The position numbers were made by a program, and so were the translations under genes. A DNA stretch of 64,000 nt from Sporosarcina sp. NCCP-2222. GTDB lineage: Bacteria; Bacillota; Bacilli; Bacillales_A; Planococcaceae. The stretch is taken from the NCBI RefSeq assembly GCF_023168145.1, contig NZ_BQYK01000004.1, positions 92,372-156,371 of the forward strand, in the 5' to 3' direction. Positions 54,763-62,728 of this stretch are shown here, in pieces. Every line of letters starts with the position of its first letter. The first letter of the stretch is position 1. The notes under the pieces are model-generated. The model had not been told where the DNA came from. It saw only the letters and a program-made list of their open reading frames with translations, and did not search any database.

Positions 54763-54843
54763 ATGAAACAAGTTGGACGGATACTGATCGGATTCTTGGC
54801 AGGCGTCGTGCTCATCTTCATTTATAAGACATTTTTCAGCTAG
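54763..54843 (+). CDS. 26-residue single-helix membrane peptide
   Basis: A short frame starts at an ATG with AAGGGGGG seven bases upstream and ends 10 bases before the protease gene. It encodes MKQVGRILIGFLAG followed by a hydrophobic stretch and KTFFS, a single transmembrane helix with basic N-terminus. Its first residues copy those of the protease (MKQVG, helix at the same place). It may be a peptide substrate, a regulator of the protease or transporter, or a duplicated start of the protease gene that kept its translation signal. Confidence 0.6.
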   Translation: MKQVGRILIGFLAGVVLIFIYKTFFS

Positions 54844-54853
54844 AGGTGACAAT

Positions 54854-55951
54854 ATGAAACAGGTAGGTTCAGCTTTACTTGGGGCCGTCATTGGTTTATT
54901 GGCGGTCCTGTATTTTATTTTATATCCAGAAGCATGGTCTATAGGCATGATTGTCAGCATGGTCTTGTATGCTCTCGTCAGTTTCGCCCTGACTGTTCTT
55001 ATTCACGAAGCAGGGCATGCGCTGTTTGGACTTTCACAAGGAATGAAATTATTAAATATTAGTGTTGGTCCCATTGTTTTGGAGCAGCATGGAGGCAAAT
55101 TCCTTTTCCACTGGATCCCCTCCTCCTTAGGATACGTTGGACGGGCAATGATGGGGTTTTCTGAGAAGTTGGAACTTGAAGATATGCGACGCCGATTAAT
55201 TCGTTATATTTATGGCGGGCCGCTCATGAACATAGGAATCAGCATTCTTTCCATCGTGCTGGCATTTAGCGTCTGGCACCATCCCTTTCTTCTCATCTTC
55301 GGTCTCTTAAATTTCCTGCTCGGTGCTTCGAATTTACAACCGGCGACAGTCAAATCTGTGTTTACTGACGGTTTGGTCATCAAGAAATTGAAAACGGAGC
55401 CTTTGCATGAATCTGCCCTCTTGTTGGGCCATCAAATTTTGTTGGAAGAATCGCGAAATACGGATGTAAAACAGTGGAATCCGGCATTGATTGATACGGT
55501 TGAACAATTAATCACCTCTGGGAAGGATCCGTCCGCCACAAGTTTTTTGCATACAATCAATTACTTTCACCTTCCGGAACATGCTGAAAAAGCTGCATCG
55601 GTTGGACTCCAGACAGCCTTTACCCGTGCAGGAAAGACGGATGACCTGTACGCTGATATAGCCGATATCTCGTACGCCACAGCTCTTTTTTTCACCGGCC
55701 GGCTTGCAAGCTATCCCGGCATTGAAAACGCTCTAGAATCCATCGGAAAACTGGATGCTGTTACAGATACGAAAAGAAATGCGTTTTTGTCTTACATACA
55801 AGGAGATATACAAAACGCTGTTCTGCTGTTAAAGAAAGCAATCGAACTGCTCGGGGTCTGGCATCCCTTATACTTACGCGGAGAGATGGAAAAAAAGCTT
55901 CTACATCAAATGATCGACTGGATGGAGAATGAAAAAACTACAATCAGTTGA
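54854..55951 (+). CDS. M50 (site-2-protease-like) metallopeptidase
   Basis: A 365-residue intramembrane metalloprotease. Helix 2 carries the zinc motif HEAGH (His51, Glu52, His55). Asp172 in NLQPATVKSVFTDG fits the third zinc ligand, and GGPLMN (121-126) is a conserved companion motif. About five helices are followed by a soluble C-terminal half of about 180 residues with helical-repeat character. M50 enzymes cut within membrane helices of regulators or peptide precursors. The ATG at 54854 has AGAGGTG at good spacing. Its position after an ABC transporter and a single-helix peptide gene suggests those are its partners. Confidence 0.85.
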   Translation: MKQVGSALLGAVIGLLAVLYFILYPEAWSIGMIVSMVLYALVSFALTVLIHEAGHALFGLSQGMKLLNISVGPIVLEQHGGKFLFHWIPSSLGYVGRAMMGFSEKLELEDMRRRLIRYIYGGPLMNIGISILSIVLAFSVWHHPFLLIFGLLNFLLGASNLQPATVKSVFTDGLVIKKLKTEPLHESALLLGHQILLEESRNTDVKQWNPALIDTVEQLITSGKDPSATSFLHTINYFHLPEHAEKAASVGLQTAFTRAGKTDDLYADIADISYATALFFTGRLASYPGIENALESIGKLDAVTDTKRNAFLSYIQGDIQNAVLLLKKAIELLGVWHPLYLRGEMEKKLLHQMIDWMENEKTTIS

Positions 55952-55959
55952 ATCATAGG

Positions 55960-55990
55960 AATCTCCTATCATTAGGATAGGGGATTTGCT
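55960..55990 (+). terminator. Hairpin after the M50 protease gene
   Basis: AATCTCCTATC pairs with GATAGGGGATT (11 pairs, one G-U) around a five-base loop nine bases after the stop codon. The U-tract is weak (TTTGCT). Confidence 0.55.
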
Positions 55991-55991
55991 A

Positions 55992-56021
55992 TTGTTCCCT
56001 ATTCTCTCATGATCCTATAAT
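55992..56021 (+). promoter_or_regulatory. Sigma-A promoter of the CxxC protein gene
   Basis: TTGTTC (55992-55997) and TATAAT (56016-56021) are separated by 18 bases, 43 bases before the start codon. Confidence 0.5.
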
Positions 56022-56063
56022 AAAGCTAGCAGCGCTGCATCAATAGGATAGGAGTGGTTCATT

Positions 56064-56300
56064 ATGTCAAAGGCAGTTTTCTATCATGCCGGATGCCCGG
56101 TTTGTGTGGATGCGGAGAAAGTGTTGGTCACTTATCTGGATTCGTCTAAAATTGATCCTGAAATTGTACATCTAGGTACCGAGCGGGGACGGATTGAAGA
56201 AGCCGAAAGGGCAGGAGTCAAGTCAGTTCCTGCGCTGATTATTGATGGAAGCGTCTATCACATTAATTACGGTGCAAGTTTGGAAGAAGTAAAGGGATGA
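56064..56300 (+). CDS. Thioredoxin/glutaredoxin-fold protein with CPVC motif
   Basis: A 78-residue protein with the first beta strand, a CxxC redox motif (Cys11-Pro-Val-Cys14, FYHAGCPVCVDAE), a cis-Pro segment (VKSVPALII) and a final strand and helix, that is, a minimal thioredoxin fold. It probably acts as a cytosolic thiol-disulfide reductant. The redox partner is unknown. It has its own promoter and terminator. Confidence 0.82.
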   Translation: MSKAVFYHAGCPVCVDAEKVLVTYLDSSKIDPEIVHLGTERGRIEEAERAGVKSVPALIIDGSVYHINYGASLEEVKG

Positions 56301-56304
56301 CTAA

Positions 56305-56331
56305 GAGGCGTCCTTGTGACGCCTCATTTTC
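56305..56331. terminator. Terminator between the CxxC and LysR genes
   Basis: GAGGCGTC pairs with GACGCCTC around a five-base loop, followed by ATTTT on the plus strand. The second arm overlaps the LysR stop codon. Confidence 0.8.
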
Positions 56332-57199
56332 CTTGTAGCATTTTAATGAATTCCCTGCTTGCCGAGCAAAGATGTTTGTTTCTCCGGTACGCTATGCCAA
56401 TTTCCATTTCCATTGTAGGATGATCAATCTTGGCAATAGAAAGATCTCCGTGGCAAAGAGAATGTAGATAGGATTTTGCCAAAACGGTCACACCCATTTC
56501 CCTTTGGACCATCAAGAGGATCGACTCGAGTGTTGTCAGCTCTATCGCTGGAACAGGCAAAAACCCTTCCTGTCGGCAAAGTTCATTTAGATACCGGCGG
56601 ATAAAATACGTCTCCGGCAATAAGATGGCGGCTGTGTCTTTAAGCACATGTAACGGAACGATAGGCTGCCCGGCCAGTGGGTGATGTACGGACATTGCAA
56701 GGACCAGTTCCTCTTTCCGTAATGAGATAGTCTCAATTTCTGGGTGTTCGAAGGGTAAATAAACAATGCCGATATCTATGGCATTATGAAGTATAGATTT
56801 CTTGATCTCGTCTACTCGCATTCCGGAGACGGCTATTTCAATTTTGGGGTACAATTGATGAAAGTCGATGAGAACCTGAGGTAACAGGGTATTGACAACG
56901 GTCAGTAAAGCACCGACCTTCAATGCTCCTCTCTCCAACCCGTGCAATTCTCCGATGGCCGCCTTCGCTTGGGATAACTCATGGAAAACACGGTAGGCAT
57001 GTTCCAACAAGATAGAGCCTGATTCGGTGATGGCAATCCGCCTGCCGATCCGGTCGAATAATTTTATCCCTACTTCATGTTCCAGCAAGCTGATCTGCTG
57101 GCTTAACGAAGGTTGGGTCAATCCAAGCTTTTCAGCGGCACGAGTAAAGTGGAGCTCTTCACATACCGCAATGAAATATTCGAGCTGCCTCAATTCCAT
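56324..57199 (-). CDS. LysR-family transcriptional regulator
   Basis: A 291-residue LysR regulator: winged HTH in residues 1-60 (LRQLEYFIAVCEELHFTRAAEKLGLTQPSLSQQISLLEHEVG) and a periplasmic-binding-protein-like effector domain from about 90. The ATG at 57199 gives the canonical MELRQLEYF start and is preceded by AAAGGAGGGG; an ATG six bases upstream is nearly as good. It is divergent from the MOSC gene with 71 bases between starts, the usual arrangement for a LysR target. The inducer is unknown. Confidence 0.88.
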   Translation of the reverse strand: MELRQLEYFIAVCEELHFTRAAEKLGLTQPSLSQQISLLEHEVGIKLFDRIGRRIAITESGSILLEHAYRVFHELSQAKAAIGELHGLERGALKVGALLTVVNTLLPQVLIDFHQLYPKIEIAVSGMRVDEIKKSILHNAIDIGIVYLPFEHPEIETISLRKEELVLAMSVHHPLAGQPIVPLHVLKDTAAILLPETYFIRRYLNELCRQEGFLPVPAIELTTLESILLMVQREMGVTVLAKSYLHSLCHGDLSIAKIDHPTMEMEIGIAYRRNKHLCSASREFIKMLQGK

Positions 57200-57270
57200 T
57201 TCCATCCCCCCTCCTTTGATTATACTCGAAATGGAAAACTTTACATGATAAATGAAACGAGGTGAATGCC

Positions 57271-57954
57271 ATGAGGAAAGTGGCAATCCGGTCTTTAAAC
57301 GTTGGAAAACCGATTGAACTTCCATTCGGAAATAAACGAGCGACAACAGGCATACTTAAAAAGCCGATTAGCAAACCTGTATACTTAACTACTGTAAATT
57401 TTAATGGAGATGGGCAAGGTGATTTAATTCATCATGGCGGCATTGACAAAGCAGTTTGCGCCTATCCGGCTGAGCATTATTCCTACTGGGAAGAACAATT
57501 GGGCAGGGCTCTTCCCTACGGCGCTTTTGGTGAGAATCTGACATTAGAAGGTTTAACGGAGATAGACGTTTGCATTGGAGATTCCTTTCAAATCGGGGAA
57601 GCCATCGTACAAGTGAGCCAACCACGCCAGCCTTGTTACAAATTGGGACTTCTTTATGAAAGAAAAGACATGCCATTGCTTGTTCAAAACTCCGGATTTA
57701 CAGGTTTTTATTTTCGAGTGCTGCAAGAGGGAATGGTATCCCCCTCAGATGAATTGATCCGGCTCCATTCACAAGAAAAGGCCATCTCCGTCGCAGAAGC
57801 TAATCGGATTATGCATCATGATAAGAGCGATTTGAATGCGGTACAGCGAATAATAGAAGTGAATGAGCTGTCTGCAAACTGGCGAAAGACATTTGAGAGA
57901 AGGCTGGAGGGCAATGAGGTGGATACGAGGGAACGATTGTCAGGCGAGAGATGA
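57271..57954 (+). CDS. MOSC-domain protein (YiiM-like)
   Basis: A 227-residue MOSC protein with the family blocks GDLIHHGGIDKAVCAYPAEHYSYW, FGENLTLEG and the conserved Cys in QPRQPCYKLG, followed by a 3-alpha C-terminal domain as in YiiM. MOSC proteins bind the sulfurated molybdenum cofactor; YiiM-type members detoxify N-hydroxylated base analogues together with reductase partners. The ATG at 57271 has GAGGTG six bases upstream. It links to the moco genes at 35-41 kb functionally but not physically. Confidence 0.88.
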   Translation: MRKVAIRSLNVGKPIELPFGNKRATTGILKKPISKPVYLTTVNFNGDGQGDLIHHGGIDKAVCAYPAEHYSYWEEQLGRALPYGAFGENLTLEGLTEIDVCIGDSFQIGEAIVQVSQPRQPCYKLGLLYERKDMPLLVQNSGFTGFYFRVLQEGMVSPSDELIRLHSQEKAISVAEANRIMHHDKSDLNAVQRIIEVNELSANWRKTFERRLEGNEVDTRERLSGER

Positions 57955-57984
57955 AGCCAGCAGCTACCGCCTCTATCTTAATCC

Positions 57985-58026
57985 AAAAAAGTTCAATTTC
58001 CTAATGGCTGAATTAAGAAATTGAAC
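57985..58026 (-). terminator. Terminator of the serine hydrolase gene
   Basis: A ten-pair perfect stem (GTTCAATTTC with GAAATTGAAC) is followed by six U residues on the minus strand. Confidence 0.85.
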
Positions 58027-58065
58027 GAACGAAACGTGCTACGCGGCACATCTATGCGATTTATT

Positions 58066-59334
58066 TTATTTCATATTAGCTTTCTCATAGCCGAAAAAGG
58101 ACATATTGCCGTTTTCATTCTCCACAATACTGTATGGTGTCATTTGGTCAGAAAATCTGCGGGCAAATTTCCCTTCGCTGACTGGATAGATCTCAATGTG
58201 AAGATTGCCGGTAAATCTAGTAAAGTACAATTTGCCGCCATGTAATTCTACTTTAATTTTATCTTTCAAATAGGTGCCGCAATACGCTTGAAGCTTCCTT
58301 TCGTCTAGGGGAAGCTCTTCATGTTTTGTCGGAGCATCTACTTCAACATCGTGCAGAATATCAGCGATTGCTTTGCCCAGCCTGTATTGATTGATTGCTT
58401 CATTATTGGAAAGAAGGAGGATACAAACATCTTCATCAAAAAAATACTGCGCAAAGGTGCAGATTCCAAGATGATCGCCACCGTGAGAATAGCTACCTGT
58501 ATCGTAACAACGCTGGTGCTCCAATCCGTAACAGTATTTATTCAAATTCTCTCTAAAAAATCGGGCATACCCTTTCTCTGACAGCAATTTTCGATCTCGC
58601 AAGCACGAATACCATTTGTATAAATCCTCACAATTTGAAACGATGGCTCCTGCCCCAATGCTGAACTTCTCATTATGGTACGGGGATTTGATGATTTCAT
58701 CAAAATCATGCACATAATTGCTCGCCTTGTTTTTTATCGTCTTGCAGCCATCATCCACATCGCTATTTAACATATCCAAAGGCACGAATATGTGATTTCT
58801 TAGAAAGTCCCTGTATGTTTCTCCTGAAACATGTTCTATGATCCATGCCAGCAAATTATAATTTGAGTTATTGTAATCAAAGATTGTTCCTGGCAACTTA
58901 GTAGGCTGTTTATTAATATAACATTGAAAAAAAACGTCCCGGGAATAGTCCATTCTGTTGTAACCAGCAAAAAAGTCATTTTCGAAATTAGTGAAATTAT
59001 ATAACCCAGACGTATGAGACAGTAAGTGATGGATCGTGATCGACTCGTCAGTTTCCAACGCGGCAGGCAAGTATAATTTAGCCGGTTTATCAAGGTCCAG
59101 CATGTTCTTTTCATGAAGAAGCATAATTGCGAAGGCTGTAAACTGCTTAGAAACGGAAGCGAGTGAGAAGCGCGTATCCATTTCATTTTTTATTCCAAAC
59201 TCAATGCTGGCATATCCGTATGCTTCCTCAAACAGCACCTCGCCTTTTCGAGTCACTAGAATCACTCCGTAAAAATCCCATAAGTCCATGTATTGATTCA
59301 TATAAGCTTCAAGTTTACGTTGGTATTGTTGCAT
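58066..59334 (-). CDS. Class C beta-lactamase-related serine hydrolase
   Basis: A 422-residue serine hydrolase of the beta-lactamase/penicillin-binding family. It has the SxxK motif Ser60-x-x-Lys63 (SLASVSKQF), a Tyr154-x-Asn156 motif (FDYNNSNYN), and HGG near SYSHGGDHLG in place of KTG, typical of esterase or D-aminopeptidase-like members. The C-terminal 100 residues form an extra beta domain. Unlike most relatives it lacks a signal peptide, so it may be cytosolic. The substrate is unknown. The ATG at 59334 has GGGAGGG upstream. Confidence 0.82.
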   Translation of the reverse strand: MQQYQRKLEAYMNQYMDLWDFYGVILVTRKGEVLFEEAYGYASIEFGIKNEMDTRFSLASVSKQFTAFAIMLLHEKNMLDLDKPAKLYLPAALETDESITIHHLLSHTSGLYNFTNFENDFFAGYNRMDYSRDVFFQCYINKQPTKLPGTIFDYNNSNYNLLAWIIEHVSGETYRDFLRNHIFVPLDMLNSDVDDGCKTIKNKASNYVHDFDEIIKSPYHNEKFSIGAGAIVSNCEDLYKWYSCLRDRKLLSEKGYARFFRENLNKYCYGLEHQRCYDTGSYSHGGDHLGICTFAQYFFDEDVCILLLSNNEAINQYRLGKAIADILHDVEVDAPTKHEELPLDERKLQAYCGTYLKDKIKVELHGGKLYFTRFTGNLHIEIYPVSEGKFARRFSDQMTPYSIVENENGNMSFFGYEKANMK

Positions 59335-59376
59335 TTGGATTCCCTCCCCACACCATCATATCAACACAAAATTTTC

Positions 59377-60015
59377 TCATCCATTCGGCGGGATATAGAT
59401 ATTCAAAAAGACGAGAACCGTAATAATCCCGATATCGACGATGCAATGGGAGACAATCACCCACCGCAAACTTTTCGAACGAAGATACATAAGTGACCAA
59501 ACGACTCCTATAATTGATAGGAAGATGACAACATGGGAGCTGCGATTCGCAATGGAAAAAACGCCCCACATGAGCGGATGGCTCGCTACGAAAAAGATTG
59601 TCGAATACCCGATCCCCAGCCATTTGGGCATGACTTTCAGCGTGCTATCGAGAAGAATTCCACGCCAATAATATTCCTCGAACCATGGATTGATGATCGC
59701 AAAAGCTAGCCACAGTATCACAAGACCAATTGAGTCGAACAGATGGATATTGGTAAATAATACAGACAAGGGAAACATCCCTAACAGCATCCCCGCAATT
59801 GTTAACTTTGTTGGTAAAGGCTTCTGAACCCAAGCAGACAACCGTTCTTCCCCTTTGCCGATCCCTATGCAAATACCCAATACAAGCCAGTAAACAAGCG
59901 CTAATGGAATCCATGCCCATTCTTGAATAATGGGAGTGAAAATCTTGGCAGTTACCCATCCAATCAAAATGATTAGTGGTGGTGATAATAAAATGAACGT
60001 GTTTCTTCTACCCAC
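59377..60015 (-). CDS. CPBP-family intramembrane glutamic protease (CAAX-like)
   Basis: A 212-residue membrane protein with about six helices and the CPBP/ABI motifs: Glu113-Glu114-x3-Arg118 (NPWFEEYYWRG), ASHPLMWG, and the second His in WVIVSHCIVD. Members process prenylated or bacteriocin-related proteins or give self-immunity. The GTG at 60015 follows GGGGGAGCGGGGAA. It is 13 bases downstream of a TetR regulator gene, with which it is almost certainly cotranscribed. Confidence 0.85.
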   Translation of the reverse strand: MGRRNTFILLSPPLIILIGWVTAKIFTPIIQEWAWIPLALVYWLVLGICIGIGKGEERLSAWVQKPLPTKLTIAGMLLGMFPLSVLFTNIHLFDSIGLVILWLAFAIINPWFEEYYWRGILLDSTLKVMPKWLGIGYSTIFFVASHPLMWGVFSIANRSSHVVIFLSIIGVVWSLMYLRSKSLRWVIVSHCIVDIGIITVLVFLNIYIPPNG

Positions 60016-60028
60016 TTCCCCGCTCCCC

Positions 60029-60613
60029 CTATCTCATGACCTTCAAAATGGTATCGGCATCCGGCAACGGACAGTCCTCCCACTGAATTTTGTTCATTGC
60101 AAGCCCTTGTATGAGCGCATAGTAAGTAGTGGCTAACATAATTGGATCTGCCTTTTGAAAGTCCCCCTCTGCTTGCGCTTCCATGATTAAAGGAATTGTT
60201 TGCATGACCGGAGAGTGTTTCTTCAAGATGTCCAGTACTTCGGCAGGTACCGTTTCCGATGTACTTGCTTGCATCATGAGTAAATATAATAATCTATTTT
60301 CACCTTTTAAACTTTGCAGTATTTGAGTCGTCATCCAGTACATTTTGTCTGTTGCCTTGCCAGGCTGTGCGTTTGCCAGGTGGATAACATTGATGGACGA
60401 TGAAGCGGCATTTCGAACGAGTTCAGTGAAGATTTCTTCTTTTGAAGAAAAGTAGTGATAGACGAGTCCATGGCTTAATTTTGCCTCTTTAGCAATCTCG
60501 CTAATTTTCGTCCCTGCCATCCCTTTCCTCGCAAAAATAGAAGTTGCAACACGTAGAATTTGTTCCCTTCTCGCATCTCGAAGTTCCTGATTTTGTTGTT
60601 CGGTTTTTGGCAT
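60029..60613 (-). CDS. TetR-family regulator of the CPBP protease gene
   Basis: A 194-residue TetR regulator with HTH residues 15-60 (FARKGMAGTKISEIAKEAKLSHGLVYHYFSSKEEIF). An inverted repeat upstream suggests autorepression of the TetR-CPBP operon. The ATG at 60613 follows AGGGAGGAG. The ligand is unknown. Confidence 0.87.
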   Translation of the reverse strand: MPKTEQQNQELRDARREQILRVATSIFARKGMAGTKISEIAKEAKLSHGLVYHYFSSKEEIFTELVRNAASSSINVIHLANAQPGKATDKMYWMTTQILQSLKGENRLLYLLMMQASTSETVPAEVLDILKKHSPVMQTIPLIMEAQAEGDFQKADPIMLATTYYALIQGLAMNKIQWEDCPLPDADTILKVMR

Positions 60614-60634
60614 TGCTGCTCTCCTCCCTGTAGG

Positions 60635-60650
60635 TTGACTGACAAGTCAA
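60635..60650 (-). promoter_or_regulatory. TetR operator candidate
   Basis: TTGACT and AGTCAA flank a four-base centre (16-base inverted repeat), 22 bases upstream of the regulator start and just downstream of a TATATT -10-like element, so a bound repressor would block initiation. Confidence 0.6.
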
Positions 60651-60771
60651 TCAAAAATAATATATCTTGATACTGCAGCTATGTCAATGAAAAGGCAGAC
60701 ACGGGATTGCGTATGAGATACAGCAATCCAAACTAGAATCAGAATCGACATACTTATTTATAGATGATAGA

Positions 60772-61074
60772 TTATTCAATAAACAATTTGCCTATGAAGG
60801 GGAAAACAATCCCCACGACAAACAATACGATGGCAATGTAAAGGACAGTTCCGGCTACTGGCAGAATCCATTTTTGCTTCTGTCGCGTGTATTGGAACCA
60901 GTAATTAACTGCCCACAGGCCGAACATAAAAACAATAGAACAGTATGTAAATATGTCACCGATAGGGTTATCGATGGGTGGGCTAATACTAAACGAACCG
61001 AAAAGAAAAAAAAGACAGATAGCTGCCAATAAGACTAAGTTGATGGCATGCAAGACGATATGAAAACTATTCAC
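60772..61074 (-). CDS. Small membrane protein, 100 residues
   Basis: A 100-residue protein with three hydrophobic segments (about 8-28, 38-58, 70-95), a basic loop (YTRQKQKW) between the last two and no family recognised. The start is taken as the GTG at 61074, because GGAGGTG lies seven bases upstream; an in-frame ATG at 61140 has no site. Function unknown. Confidence 0.65.
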   Translation of the reverse strand: MNSFHIVLHAINLVLLAAICLFFLFGSFSISPPIDNPIGDIFTYCSIVFMFGLWAVNYWFQYTRQKQKWILPVAGTVLYIAIVLFVVGIVFPFIGKLFIE

Positions 61075-61228
61075 GAATCTACACCTCCAAAGGTTTAGGC
61101 AATCGATTTCCAATGTACTGTAAATTATATCTATACGCAAGGGTGTATCTTATCAGAATAATAATCGAGTTATTTAAGTGTGTCCCCTGATTTCGGATGT
61201 GCTGGCCATCTGTCTAGACCATTACGTT

Positions 61229-61260
61229 AAAAAACATGCATAGCTTTATAGCCATGCATG
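61229..61260 (-). terminator. Terminator of the ribonucleotide reductase operon
   Basis: CATGCATGGC pairs with GCTATGCATG (one G-U on the minus strand) around a six-base loop, followed by six U residues. Confidence 0.85.
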
Positions 61261-61271
61261 CTTATTAGCTC

Positions 61272-62309
61272 TTACAAATCATCAAACCCATTCAAATCGC
61301 TCGTTTTTACGTACTGCCGGGATGTCTGTTCAAAGAAATCTGTTTTCGTGTCGTCAAAATTGTCAACATAAGCGCGGATCCATTTCATTGGGTTGTCTGT
61401 GAACTCAGGGTAGATTTCACTTAGTCCAAGCATACGAAGCATCTTGTTGGCCCGGTATTTGACATAGCCCGCCATTTCGTCGAGATCAATGCCGTCGATT
61501 TCTCCCAAAACATAGCGGCTCCAGATGATTTCCTGTTCAACAGAGTGGCGGAATTGATCATAGATCCATTCTGTGAATTCCTCCGTGTTGTACTCCGGAT
61601 TTTCCGCAAGCGCTGCACGGAAGATGTCACTGATTGCCTTACCGTGTTGCAGCTCATCTCGGTTAATATACGAGATCATCGTTGAGGTGCCGACCATTTT
61701 CTGATGGCGCGCCAAATTGTAGAAGAATGCGAAGCCGCTGTAGAAAAACAGACCTTCGAGCAGCGTCGTGTAGACCATCGACTTCAGCACAGTCTCGATT
61801 GTCGGGTTTTCAGCGAATTCATTGTAGATCTCGACAATCCGTTCATTCCGCTTTATGAGCACTTCGTCAGCGCGGCCCATTTCAAATGAGGCGTTTTGCT
61901 TGTCAAGCGTCGTTACGGAAGAAAGCACATAGGCATAGCTGTGATTATGTTCACTTTCCTGATCGGCAATCGTCGCCATAATGGATTTTACCGAAGGATC
62001 TGTCGTGAAATCGGCGATTTTCATTGCGATGACCGTCTGTGGGCCGTCGAGCGTCGCAAGCAGGCCAATAATTTTCAGGAAAGCATCCTGCTCGGCTTTG
62101 GACAAGTTCGGGAACTGCTTGACGTCTTGTGTCATATCGACCTCGTTTGCCGTCCAGAATAATGACCGGATCCGTTGACGGAGTGTATAAAAATGGGGAT
62201 GCGCAAGGTCATTCCAATTTAGGATGCCGCTCGCCTTTCCACCGAATATCGCTGTTGCTTTGTTTGGGTTGGCCGGATTCAGCACTTTAACTCGTGTAAG
62301 TGTAACCAA
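61272..62309 (-). CDS. nrdF: Class I ribonucleotide reductase, beta subunit
   Basis: A 345-residue radical-generating subunit. All six metal ligands are visible: Asp88, Glu118, His121, Glu185, Glu219 and His222. Tyr125, four residues after the first His, fits the radical tyrosine. It would pair with the alpha subunit encoded two genes upstream. It is as close to NrdB as to classical NrdF, so the symbol is approximate. The TTG at 62309 has GGAG ten bases upstream and overlaps the flavodoxin gene by 31 bases; a GTG 24 bases later is an alternative. Confidence 0.88.
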   Translation of the reverse strand: MVTLTRVKVLNPANPNKATAIFGGKASGILNWNDLAHPHFYTLRQRIRSLFWTANEVDMTQDVKQFPNLSKAEQDAFLKIIGLLATLDGPQTVIAMKIADFTTDPSVKSIMATIADQESEHNHSYAYVLSSVTTLDKQNASFEMGRADEVLIKRNERIVEIYNEFAENPTIETVLKSMVYTTLLEGLFFYSGFAFFYNLARHQKMVGTSTMISYINRDELQHGKAISDIFRAALAENPEYNTEEFTEWIYDQFRHSVEQEIIWSRYVLGEIDGIDLDEMAGYVKYRANKMLRMLGLSEIYPEFTDNPMKWIRAYVDNFDDTKTDFFEQTSRQYVKTSDLNGFDDL

Positions 62310-62728
62310 TGTTCATATACTCCTTTCGTCCATTCGATGACTTTCTCTTCTTGGATGCCGCGGGGGCTCTGTTCGATTTTGAGGGGCGGGCAGCCCGATG
62401 CATAGAATCGGGCGAGCTTGACGGCTGCATGACAAAACAGGTCGTCCCCTCCGAATTGCGTGTCCCCTGTTCCGAAGACATAGACAGGCTCCGGTTTGTA
62501 GCCGATTGCTGCTACGAAATCCTTCACTTCATCCGGCGTTGCGCCTTTATCCCATGTGAAAGATCCGATTACCATCGCCTCATACTCCCTCGGATCGGGA
62601 ACCGTACCAAAACCAATCCGGTACATTGTCGTATCAATTCCTTCTCTGCCTAGCGCATCCCGTATCAATTCCGCCACTTCTTCGGTATTGCCGCTCCAGG
62701 ATGCATAGGCAATTAGGAATGACACCAT
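62279..62728 (-). CDS. Flavodoxin in the ribonucleotide reductase operon
   Basis: A 149-residue flavodoxin with the FMN phosphate loop YASWSGNTEEVA (about 7-18), the second loop GSFTWDKGATPDEV and the third VFGTGDTQFGGDD. Its position between the two reductase subunit genes is normally held by nrdI, a flavodoxin-like protein that activates the dimanganese cofactor. This one is a true flavodoxin by length and loops. It probably supplies electrons or oxidant for cofactor activation. The ATG at 62728 has GGAG five bases upstream and overlaps the alpha gene end by 16 bases. Confidence 0.88.
   Translation of the reverse strand: MVSFLIAYASWSGNTEEVAELIRDALGREGIDTTMYRIGFGTVPDPREYEAMVIGSFTWDKGATPDEVKDFVAAIGYKPEPVYVFGTGDTQFGGDDLFCHAAVKLARFYASGCPPLKIEQSPRGIQEEKVIEWTKGVYEHWLHLHELKC

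Noticed and set aside
53190-55951. Epipeptide (yydFGHIJ) operon
   Set aside because: ABC genes and an M50 protease are present, but there is no radical-SAM epimerase and the short peptide does not resemble YydF.
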